From assembly GCA_903864555.1 (NCBI GenBank), contig CAIPGJ010000901.1:1-5605 (forward strand): 5,605 nt of DNA, given 5' to 3'. Source of the DNA: an uncultured Pseudomonadota bacterium (GTDB lineage: Bacteria; Pseudomonadota; Gammaproteobacteria; Burkholderiales; SG8-39). Below, one piece after another: positions 1-4,950 of the stretch. Position 1 is the stretch's first letter. Each line of letters begins with the position of its first letter. The position numbers and the translations under genes are program-made. The notes under the pieces were generated by a model that was not told the DNA's origin, did not search any database, and worked only from the letters and a program-made list of their open reading frames with translations.

Positions 1-43
1 CCGGCCTCCAGTGGTTATCGCAAGTTCGCAAACTCACTTTAAC

Positions 44-65
44 CCCACCGCCTCACCGCGGTGGG
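44..65. terminator. possible terminator hairpin (8-bp stem, no U-tract)
   Basis: CCCACCGC (44-51) and GCGGTGGG (58-65) form a perfect 8-bp G/C-rich stem with a 6-base loop. It begins one base after a TAA at 40-42. No run of T follows on the + strand, so intrinsic termination is uncertain. Its right arm overlaps GGAGGCCGG (64-72), the exact reverse complement of CCGGCCTCC at 1-9, so two foldings share bases 64-65. Confidence 0.4.
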
Positions 66-107
66 AGGCCGGCTAGATGATCTTCAGACTCGTGAGCGCA
101 GCGAACG

Positions 108-281
108 AGCGGGGGGATTTTCAACAGCCGTGCTGATTTGTCCAATCAGCCAGATCTGCCTGCCAGGCAATAAGCATGATCCCGACTACTGGCAGGACCT
201 GATCCAGTCGGGCATCTGTCTGCTTGGTCAAAATCCCCCCGCTGGCCTGCGGCCAGTCGGCCCCCTTTGACAAGGGGGATT
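108..281. repeat. nested inverted-repeat element with a 14-bp perfect outer stem
   Basis: AGCGGGGGGATTTT (108-121) is exactly complementary to AAAATCCCCCCGCT (230-243). Between them are a 7-bp hairpin (132-138 / 144-150, 5-base loop), CAGAT/ATCTG (151-155 / 214-218), CCTGCCAG/CTGGCAGG (159-166 / 189-196) and CCCGACT/AGTCGGG (181-187 / 206-212). The last two overlap and exclude each other. Downstream come CTGGCC-TGC-GGCCAG (242-256) and CCCCCTT-TGAC-AAGGGGG (261-278). GGGGGATT at 274-281 can also pair with AATCCCCC at 232-239, competing with the outer stem. This density resembles a REP/BIME-type or MITE-like intergenic repeat, or a folded RNA. There is no transposase and no clear target-site duplication. 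The palindromes are directly visible; the class is inferred. Confidence 0.6.
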
Positions 282-298
282 GCACCAACTGGCTGGCC

Positions 299-327
299 TG
301 CACAGCCCCGCCGGTTCGGACTAATAT
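299..327 (+). promoter_or_regulatory. weak candidate sigma70 promoter for prpE
   Basis: TGCACA (299-304) and TAATAT (322-327) are 17 bases apart; each matches the consensus at 4 of 6 positions. Transcription would start near 334, giving a leader of roughly 80 bases. It is the best -10/-35 pair I found between the structured element and prpE, but it is unremarkable for GC-rich DNA. No correctly spaced sigma54 site, as used by E. coli prpBCDE, was found. Confidence 0.25.
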
Positions 328-413
328 CCTTCAGGCCGGTGGCAGGTCGGTGCCCGCAGGCTGCATCCACACCGGTGGTGACAAGCTGAACACAACAAGA
401 TTGAGGAGGAGAC

Positions 414-2351
414 ATGCCCGCATCGCCCCAAGCCGCACCCTTTGCCGACGCCAGCGACCCGGCCATGCTGGAACGCCAGCGACAACTCTGGGGCGAGCAC
501 GCCAGGCTGATCGACTGGCACACGCCGTGGACCGAAGTCGTCGAATACGGCCCGGATGCGAAGCGGCCGCCGCCCTTTGCGCGCTGGTTTACCGGCGGCA
601 CCACCAACCTGTGTCACAACGCATTGGACCGCCATCTCGCGACGCGCGGCCAGCAGGTGGCGCTGGTGTGGGAATCCACCGAGGTGGAGCGCACCGTCGC
701 CTACACCTACGCCGAGCTGCATCGTGAAGTCGTAAGGGCCGCCGCAGGCATGCTCGAACTGGGGGTGAGGCGCGGCGACCGTGTGCTCATCTACCTGCCG
801 ATGATTCCCGAGGCGGTGTTCGCCATGCTCGCCTGCGCGCGCATCGGCGCCATCCACTCGGTGGTATTCGGCGGCTTTGCCTCGGTGAGCCTGGCGCGAC
901 GCATCGACGACGCCCGCCCCGCCCTCATCATCAGCGCCGATGCCGGCAGCCGCGCCGGGAAGGTGATCGAGTACAAGCCGCTGCTCGACCACGCCATCGA
1001 ACTGGCCGAGTCGAAACCCGCCCATGTGCTGCTGGTGAACCGGGGCCTGGCCCCCATGAACATGCAGGAGGGGCGCGACGTGGACTGGGCCGGGCTGCGC
1101 AGCCGCCACCTGAATGCCGAGGTGCCGGTGGCCTGGCTGGAGTCCAACGAAGCGAGCTACATCCTCTACACCTCGGGCACCACCGGCAAACCCAAGGGCG
1201 TGCAGCGCGATGTCGGCGGCTATGCCGTGGCGCTGGCCGCCTCGATGCGCCACATCTACGACTGCCAGCCGGGCGAAACCTATTTCTGCACCAGCGACAT
1301 CGGCTGGGTGGTGGGCCATTCCTACATCGTCTACGGCCCGCTGATCAACGGCATGACCACCATCCTGTACGAGGGCACGCCGCTGCGCCCGGATGCAGGC
1401 ATCTTCTGGAAGCTGGTGGACCGCCACCGGCCGAGCGTGATGTTCTCCTCGCCCACGGCCATCCGCACGCTCAAGCGCTACAACCAGGCGCTGATCCGCC
1501 AGTACGACATCTCCTCGCTGCGTGCGCTGTTTCTGGCCGGCGAGCCGCTGGATGAACCCACCGCGCGCTGGGTGGGCGAGTGGCTGGGCTGCCCGGTGCG
1601 CGACAACTACTGGCAAACCGAAACGGGCTGGCCCATCCTGGCCACGCCGGCAGGCGCCGAGCCGCACTACGGCAGCGCTGGCCAGCCGGTGTTCGGCTAC
1701 GACGTGCGCCTGGTGAGCGAGGAGACCGGCGAACCCCTCGACACCAGCACCGGCGCCACCCACAAGGGCGTGGTGGCCATTGCCCCGCCGCTGCCGCCGG
1801 GCTGCCTGCAGACGGTGTGGGACGATGACGAGCGCTTCGTGCGCACCTACTTCCATTCCATCCCCGGCAAGCTGCTCTATTCCACCTTCGACTGGGCCAC
1901 GCGCGACAAGGATGGCTACTGGACCATCCTCGGGCGCATCGACGATGTCATCAACGTGGCCGGGCACCGCCTGGGCACGCGCGAGATCGAGGAATCCATC
2001 TGCAGCCATGCCGCAGTGGCCGAATGCGCCGTGGTCGGCGTGCACGACGAGGTGAAAGGCCAGGTGGCGGTGGCCTTCGCCGTGCCGCGCAACCCCGATG
2101 CCATCAAGGACGCAGCCGCTCGCCTCGACCTGGAGGGCTCGTTGATGAAGCTGGTGCACGACCAGTTGGGCGCAGTGGCGCGGCCGGCGCGCGTGCACTT
2201 CGTCAACGGCCTGCCCAAGACACGCTCGGGCAAGGTGCTGCGCCGCGCCATCCAGGCGGTGTGCGAGCGGCGCGATCCGGGCGACCTCACCACCATCGAC
2301 GATCCGGGGCCGCTGGAGCAGGTGAAGGAAGCGCATCTGGGCACTGCTTAA
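414..2351 (+). CDS. prpE: propionyl-CoA synthetase (propionate--CoA ligase) PrpE
   Basis: This cytosolic enzyme activates propionate with ATP and CoA to propionyl-CoA, AMP and pyrophosphate, feeding the 2-methylcitrate cycle. At 645 aa it has full family length. The N-terminal acetyl-CoA-synthetase cap is followed by the adenylate-forming core: P-loop YTSGTTGKPKG (252-262), YWQTETG (399-405), the hinge/A8 segment GRIDDVINVAGHRLGTREIE (507-526) and PKTRSGKVLRR (601-611). K607 is the catalytic lysine, which is a known reversible acetylation site in this family. The SVVFGGF and NLCHNALDRH segments favour PrpE over AcsA; acetate or acrylate could be side substrates. The ATG start is fixed by AGGAGGA at 404-410. 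The gene is monocistronic here, with no prpB, prpC or prpD in view, although a cycle partner could lie upstream of the window. The next gene starts 97 bases on and is unrelated. Nothing in the frame looks damaged. Confidence 0.95.
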   Translation: MPASPQAAPFADASDPAMLERQRQLWGEHARLIDWHTPWTEVVEYGPDAKRPPPFARWFTGGTTNLCHNALDRHLATRGQQVALVWESTEVERTVAYTYAELHREVVRAAAGMLELGVRRGDRVLIYLPMIPEAVFAMLACARIGAIHSVVFGGFASVSLARRIDDARPALIISADAGSRAGKVIEYKPLLDHAIELAESKPAHVLLVNRGLAPMNMQEGRDVDWAGLRSRHLNAEVPVAWLESNEASYILYTSGTTGKPKGVQRDVGGYAVALAASMRHIYDCQPGETYFCTSDIGWVVGHSYIVYGPLINGMTTILYEGTPLRPDAGIFWKLVDRHRPSVMFSSPTAIRTLKRYNQALIRQYDISSLRALFLAGEPLDEPTARWVGEWLGCPVRDNYWQTETGWPILATPAGAEPHYGSAGQPVFGYDVRLVSEETGEPLDTSTGATHKGVVAIAPPLPPGCLQTVWDDDERFVRTYFHSIPGKLLYSTFDWATRDKDGYWTILGRIDDVINVAGHRLGTREIEESICSHAAVAECAVVGVHDEVKGQVAVAFAVPRNPDAIKDAAARLDLEGSLMKLVHDQLGAVARPARVHFVNGLPKTRSGKVLRRAIQAVCERRDPGDLTTIDDPGPLEQVKEAHLGTA

Positions 2352-2364
2352 GCATCGTGCACGA

Positions 2365-2401
2365 GGCATAACAATACCTGTCCCTGCCGTTGTTGCATGC
2401 C
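2365..2401. terminator. bulged hairpin after prpE
   Basis: GGCATAACAA (2365-2374) pairs with TTGTT and ATGCC (2390-2394 and 2397-2401), giving ten base pairs with a two-base bulge (GC, 2395-2396) and a 15-base loop. It starts 14 bases after the prpE stop. There is no T-run, so it may be a weak or Rho-assisted terminator or an mRNA 3'-end stabiliser. Two short perfect palindromes precede it: TGCTTAAGCA (2345-2354, spanning the stop codon) and TCGTGCACGA (2355-2364). Confidence 0.35.
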
Positions 2402-2423
2402 GGAGAAAGTAATACCATATGAT
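2390..2423 (+). promoter_or_regulatory. candidate promoter region of the toxin-antitoxin operon
   Basis: The best -10-like hexamer is TATGAT (2418-2423, 5 of 6). The nearest -35-like hexamer, TTGCAT (2393-2398), is 19 bases away and weak. An alternative is TTGTTG (2390-2395) with TACCAT (2413-2418) at 17 bases. Either pair is overlapped or flanked by the AAGTAATAC repeats, as expected for an autorepressed toxin-antitoxin promoter. Confidence 0.35.
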
Positions 2424-2436
2424 TTTCAAGTAATAC
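2407..2436 (+). promoter_or_regulatory. 9-bp direct repeat, likely antitoxin operator
   Basis: AAGTAATAC occurs at 2407-2415 and again at 2428-2436. The copies are 21 bp apart start to start, two helical turns, so both face the same side of the DNA. They bracket the -10-like TATGAT (2418-2423) and end 12 bases before the antitoxin start codon. AbrB/MazE-fold antitoxins commonly bind short A/T-rich repeats in their own promoters, so autoregulation is a reasonable inference. No binding evidence is available here. Confidence 0.5.
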
Positions 2437-2448
2437 TTCGAGGTTCCG

Positions 2449-2700
2449 ATGAGCAATCAGATCACCAGCAAGGGCCAGGTCACCATTCCGAAGAAGGTGC
2501 GTGATTTCCTGGGCGTCAAGCCCGGCGAGTCGGTCGATTTCGAACCCACCACGGACGGCCGCGTGGTACTCGTTGCCGCCGGAAACAAAGGGCGCAATGG
2601 ACGCACCAGGGCCAAGGCGAGCCGCTTCGGCGCGTTGCGCGGCACGGCCACGGTCAAGATGACGACGCAGCAGATCATGGCGCTCACCCGCGGGGAGTAG
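2449..2700 (+). CDS. AbrB/MazE/SpoVT-family antitoxin of a VapBC-like pair
   Basis: This 83-aa protein is a DNA-binding antitoxin that should neutralise the PIN toxin encoded 3 bases downstream and repress the shared promoter. Residues 1-46 form a SpoVT/AbrB swapped-hairpin domain: ITSKGQVTIPKKVRDFLGVK is the family's signature strand-helix, followed by PGESVDFEPTTDGRVVLV. Residues 47-66 are basic and low in hydrophobics, probably flexible. The C-terminal RGTATVKMTTQQIMALTRGE segment is the usual toxin-binding tail. The ATG start has GAGG at 2440-2443, five bases upstream. Its stop lies just before the toxin start, the classic antitoxin-first operon. A solitary transition-state regulator is unlikely given this neighbour. 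A vapB-type name is possible, but the family fold is AbrB rather than the FitA-like ribbon-helix-helix fold, so no symbol is assigned. Confidence 0.92.
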   Translation: MSNQITSKGQVTIPKKVRDFLGVKPGESVDFEPTTDGRVVLVAAGNKGRNGRTRAKASRFGALRGTATVKMTTQQIMALTRGE

Positions 2701-2703
2701 GCC

Positions 2704-3105
2704 TTGCTGCTGGTCGATACGAACGTCATTCTTGACGTTATCGAAAACGATCCGGTCTGGGCCGACTGGTCCCAGGCGCAGCTCGATGCGGCCTCGCTTC
2801 AATTCACGCTGGTCATCAACCCGGTCATCTATGCCGAGTTGTCGATTGCCTACCAGCGGATCGAGGAACTGGAAACCATGCTGAAAGCCGCCGGGCTGAG
2901 GCTGGACCCGATACCGCGTGAGGCCCTGTTCCTGGCCGGACGGGCCTTCCTCAACTACAGGAAGCGCAAGGGAACAAAATCCGGCGTGCTGCCTGATTTT
3001 TTCATCGGCGCGCATGCTGCGGTCGCCGGCATTCCCCTGCTGACACGCGATAGGGGTCGCTACGAATCCTATTTCCCGACGGTCGAACTGATTGCGCCGG
3101 ATTAG
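2704..3105 (+). CDS. PIN-domain toxin, VapC-like ribonuclease
   Basis: This is a 133-aa single-domain PIN protein, a Mg2+-dependent endoribonuclease fold that in VapC toxins cleaves tRNA or rRNA and blocks translation. The acidic metal-binding residues are all present: D5 in LLVDTNVILD, E45 in IYAELSIAY, D98 in LPDFFIGAHA and D116 in LLTRDRGRY. The toxin therefore looks active. The start is TTG. It is chosen because the first catalytic Asp must lie a few residues from the N-terminus and no ATG occurs before codon 59. GGGGAG at 2692-2697, inside the end of the antitoxin gene, is a well-spaced ribosome binding site, so translation is probably coupled and toxin yield kept low by the TTG. The RNA target cannot be read from sequence. 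Confidence 0.93.
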   Translation: MLLVDTNVILDVIENDPVWADWSQAQLDAASLQFTLVINPVIYAELSIAYQRIEELETMLKAAGLRLDPIPREALFLAGRAFLNYRKRKGTKSGVLPDFFIGAHAAVAGIPLLTRDRGRYESYFPTVELIAPD

Positions 3106-3112
3106 TGAAAGC

Positions 3113-3134
3113 TGCCATTGCGATAAGCATGGCA
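3113..3134. terminator. bulged hairpin after the toxin gene
   Basis: TGCCAT (3113-3118) and GC (3120-3121) pair with GC (3127-3128) and ATGGCA (3129-3134), giving eight base pairs with one bulged T (3119) and a GATAA loop. It begins eight bases after the toxin stop. No T-run follows, so termination is only suggested by position. Confidence 0.35.
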
Positions 3135-3216
3135 ATAAGTCATGTGAAGGACGGGACAAGAACGTGATTGGTGAACCGACAGTGGATGCATCCGGCACGC
3201 ACAACGGAAACAGCAC

Positions 3217-4053
3217 ATGAATCGCAGACTGGCCTGGGCGGCGACCCTGCTGGCGTGGATAAGTGGCGCAGGCAGCCTGCACGCCCAGACCGACCACCTG
3301 GTGAGTTTCGACACGGGGCGCACAGCCAGCGGCGCGCCGGTGCAGATGCGAGCCATCCTGACCCAGCCCGCGAAGCCCACCGACACGGCAGTACTGTTCT
3401 TCCGCAGCGTCCCCGGCTATGCCCGCATCCAGGGCGTGGCCGATCGCAACCGAAACCTCATCACCTTCCTGCGAACCAGCCTGCCTTGATTCCTGCAGGC
3501 GCGCCTCGCGCGGGTGGTCATGGACTGCCCGACCGACCAGTGGGGATCGCCGGGGGATACCCTGCCTTCCACCTGCCTGGATGACTATCGCTCTTCGGGC
3601 ACCCATGCCGATGACGTGCGCGGCGTGATGGCGCGCCTGCGAGAGGAGCACGGGATCGCCCGCTTCTACCTGCTGAGGCACAGCCAGGGCACCATCAGTG
3701 CCCGCTGGCTGACACTCAATCTGGGCAGTGAGATCGCCGGCAGCCTGCATTCGGTCGCCGTCAACATCGCCTATCCAAAGGAACAGTACGCCTCGGTGCG
3801 CAACTTCCCCTACGAACGCATCGCCACCCCCATGCTGCATGTCCACCATGAGCAGGACGCCTGCCGTGGCACGCCCTACCCCATCGTCAGGGGCTATGCC
3901 GGCAGCCGGCTCACCACGGTGCGGGGCGGCACGCCCCAGGGCGCCCCGTGCGGCGGGCCGCATCTGCATGCCTATGCGGGCAGGGAGGCGCCTGTTGGCC
4001 GGGCCATCGTCCAGTGGATGAAGTCAGGCACGGTGCAGGCCCTGGTCGAGTAA
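3217..4053 (+). pseudogene. secreted alpha/beta-hydrolase, interrupted by an in-frame TGA
   Basis: One reading frame runs 3217-4053 and is broken only by TGA at 3487-3489 (codon 91). Upstream, residues 1-23 (MNRRLAWAATLLAWISGAGS then LHA) form a signal peptide with likely cleavage before Q24. Downstream the alpha/beta-hydrolase core continues: RHSQGT holds the nucleophile S156, HHEQDAC the likely acid D214, and PHLHAYAG the likely catalytic H251. C216 and C245 could form a disulfide. The elbow normally reads GxSxG; here the first glycine is R154 (AGG, one transition from GGG), a second sign of decay. Full length would be 278 codons. No frameshift is needed to join the halves. The 3' half has an ATG at 3520 but no ribosome binding site or signal peptide, so re-initiation would give a cytosolic fragment. 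A sequencing error or TGA readthrough is the alternative. The substrate is unknown. The gene has its own gap on both sides. Confidence 0.8.
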
Positions 4054-4091
4054 AGGCCGGTCAGGCTGCGACGCGGGACTTCCCTCTGCCA

Positions 4092-4113
4092 GCCTTCAGA
4101 ATCCTGACAAGGC
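4092..4113. terminator. bulged hairpin after the hydrolase pseudogene
   Basis: GCCTTCAG (4092-4099) pairs with CTGA (4104-4107) and AGGC (4110-4113) across an AATC loop, with CA (4108-4109) bulged. It lies 39 bases after the stop and is followed only by CTTCTGTT, so it is a weak terminator candidate. The rest of 4054-4232 shows an isolated TTGACT (4158-4163) without a fitting -10. Confidence 0.25.
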
Positions 4114-4232
4114 CTTCTGTTCGCGTCCGACAGGGAATAGAGTCGCCGCGTTTCATGTTGACTCCGGAAACAGCAGCGGCTCACGCATGCCGCCGCACCA
4201 CCCCGAACCTGACATGAAAAAGGAATGCCGAC

Positions 4233-4655
4233 ATGAAGCCAGACGCCTCCAGCGCATTGCGCAAGTCCATCCTTCCGGTGGTGATATCACTTCTGATCGC
4301 CGGCTGCGCCAGCACCGGTTCCGGCCCGGGCATCGCCTACCGCGGCGGCGTGCTGACCGATGGCAAGGGCATGACGGTCTATACCTACCTCAAGGACAGT
4401 TTCAACAAGAGCGTGTGCACCGGACCATGCGAGGCCAACTGGCCGCCGCTGCGCCCAGCCGCCAACGAGTACGGCATGAACGACCTGCACCCTTTCAAGA
4501 GCGACGACGGCACCCTGCAATGGGCCTTCGACGGCAAACCGCTCTACCTGTGGGTCAAGGATGCGAAACCCGGCGACAAGACCGGCCAGGGCGTGGCCAA
4601 CGCCTGGAGCACCGTGTTCGAGCCACCGACGCCCAAGGTCGTCTCGGACTACTGA
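4233..4655 (+). CDS. small lipoprotein of the Yx(F/W/Y)xxD repeat family (COG4315-like)
   Basis: This 140-aa envelope lipoprotein has no assigned biochemical function; the family is known only as a secreted repeat with conserved aromatic and Asp residues. The N-terminus has a basic start, a hydrophobic stretch SILPVVISLLIAG and a lipobox LIAGC with C25 as the lipidation site. The residue after C25 is Ala, which does not signal inner-membrane retention, so outer-membrane sorting is likely. Two family repeats are visible: VYTYLKD (49-55) followed by CTGPCEANWPPL (62-73), and LYLWVKD (104-110) with KTGQG and NAW after it. C62 and C66 are spaced CxxxC and could form a disulfide or bind a ligand. 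The ATG start has AAGGA at 4220-4224, eight bases upstream. The ATG at 4214 is out of frame. It sits alone between a pseudogene and gltI. Confidence 0.88.
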   Translation: MKPDASSALRKSILPVVISLLIAGCASTGSGPGIAYRGGVLTDGKGMTVYTYLKDSFNKSVCTGPCEANWPPLRPAANEYGMNDLHPFKSDDGTLQWAFDGKPLYLWVKDAKPGDKTGQGVANAWSTVFEPPTPKVVSDY

Positions 4656-4684
4656 TCGCCCCGGGAAGCCCCCCCCGGACCCGG

Positions 4685-4724
4685 GCCGCACGCAGCCCGG
4701 TGGCAAGGCGGGCTGCGTGCCGGC
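4685..4724. terminator. long G/C hairpin after the lipoprotein gene
   Basis: GCACGCAGCCCG (4688-4699) pairs perfectly with CGGGCTGCGTGC (4709-4720) over a 9-base loop. GCC (4685-4687) adds three pairs with GGC (4722-4724) if C4721 bulges. It is the strongest single hairpin in the window and begins 29 bases after the lipoprotein stop. AATCCACG follows rather than a T-run. Confidence 0.5.
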
Positions 4725-4731
4725 AATCCAC

Positions 4732-4753
4732 GTGAACTGCACGACAGTTCCAC
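4732..4753. repeat. inverted repeat GAACTG-N5-CAGTTC
   Basis: GAACTG (4734-4739) and CAGTTC (4745-4750) are perfect complements around CACGA. The flanking GT (4732-4733) and AC (4752-4753) extend the stem if C4751 bulges. It could be a short RNA hairpin or a dyad binding site upstream of gltI. Its distance of about 90 bases from the gltI -35 leaves the role open. Confidence 0.35.
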
Positions 4754-4779
4754 TGCACCTGGGCATGGGGCTGCTCATC

Positions 4780-4796
4780 GCCGGGTGACCGGCTTT
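4780..4796 (+). terminator. small hairpin with GUGA tetraloop followed by UUU
   Basis: GCCGG (4780-4784) and CCGGC (4789-4793) close a GTGA loop, which in RNA is a stable GNRA tetraloop, and TTT follows at 4794-4796. This compact form fits a weak intrinsic terminator ending readthrough before the gltI promoter. Confidence 0.35.
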
Positions 4797-4838
4797 GCCG
4801 CCCCCCTTATCCGGGGCCCTGCCCGCCTGCGGCCGGCT

Positions 4839-4867
4839 TGGACAAAGCCCCCCCCCTTCCGTAGAAT
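4839..4867 (+). promoter_or_regulatory. near-consensus sigma70 promoter of gltI with a C9 spacer tract
   Basis: TGGACA (4839-4844) and TAGAAT (4862-4867) each match the consensus at 5 of 6 positions and are exactly 17 bases apart. Start of transcription would fall near 4874, leaving about 77 bases of leader. Nine consecutive C (4848-4856) fill the middle of the spacer, so its length could vary by replication slippage. TTGGAC, one base to the left, gives an 18-base spacer as an alternative reading. Confidence 0.6.
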
Positions 4868-4950
4868 GAATGATCGGTCGCGGCCGGAGGACGAGTCACA
4901 GAGCCCTCCCCTTGCGCCCCCCAGATCCAACCGTCAAAAGGGAATTGCAC

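Larger units (their letters stand above)
1..413. other. gene-free leader region upstream of prpE, rich in inverted repeats
   Basis: No convincing coding region is seen on either strand. The short open frames here start at GTG or lack a Shine-Dalgarno sequence, and they run straight through strong palindromes. The stretch contains, in order, a hairpin cluster at 1-72, a structured element at 108-281 and a plainer 130-base leader ending in the prpE ribosome binding site. It may be an intergenic repeat element, a long structured 5' leader, or both. A preceding gene could end at the TAA at 40-42, but too little of it is visible to call. Confidence 0.6.

Noticed and set aside
1..42. possible C-terminal tail of an upstream gene ending PASSGYRKFANSL, with TAA at 40-42 and a hairpin right after
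   Set aside because: Thirteen codons cannot identify a gene, and the other two forward frames are also open here. The position of the hairpin makes it worth rechecking with leftward sequence.
61..270. 69-codon frame in the leader region
   Set aside because: It has a GTG start without a Shine-Dalgarno sequence and runs through the 108-243 palindromes. The product matches nothing I recognise.
267..272. perfect -35 hexamer TTGACA
   Set aside because: It sits in the loop and arm of the 261-278 hairpin, and no -10-like hexamer lies 16-18 bases downstream.
340..354. sigma54-like TGGCAGG...GTGCC before prpE
   Set aside because: There are nine bases, not the required ten, between the GG and GC elements, and the -12 box lacks the TTGC form.
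321..2456. 711-codon open frame on the minus strand
   Set aside because: It lies exactly antisense to prpE. Its composition is His/Arg/Ala/Gly-rich with no recognisable domain, as expected when a GC-rich gene is read in the complementary frame.
3487..3489. TGA as a selenocysteine or programmed readthrough codon
   Set aside because: The family has no known Sec at this place, the stop is far from the catalytic residues and no SECIS-like hairpin was seen immediately downstream. A nonsense mutation is simpler.
2287..3969. 560-codon open frame on the minus strand
   Set aside because: It crosses the end of prpE, both toxin-antitoxin genes and most of the hydrolase, all of which have clear family motifs on the + strand. 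It shows no domain of its own.
4187..4735. 182-codon + strand frame overlapping the lipoprotein
   Set aside because: The lipobox and repeat motifs are in the other frame (4233-4655), which also has the ribosome binding site. This frame is Arg/Pro-rich and featureless.
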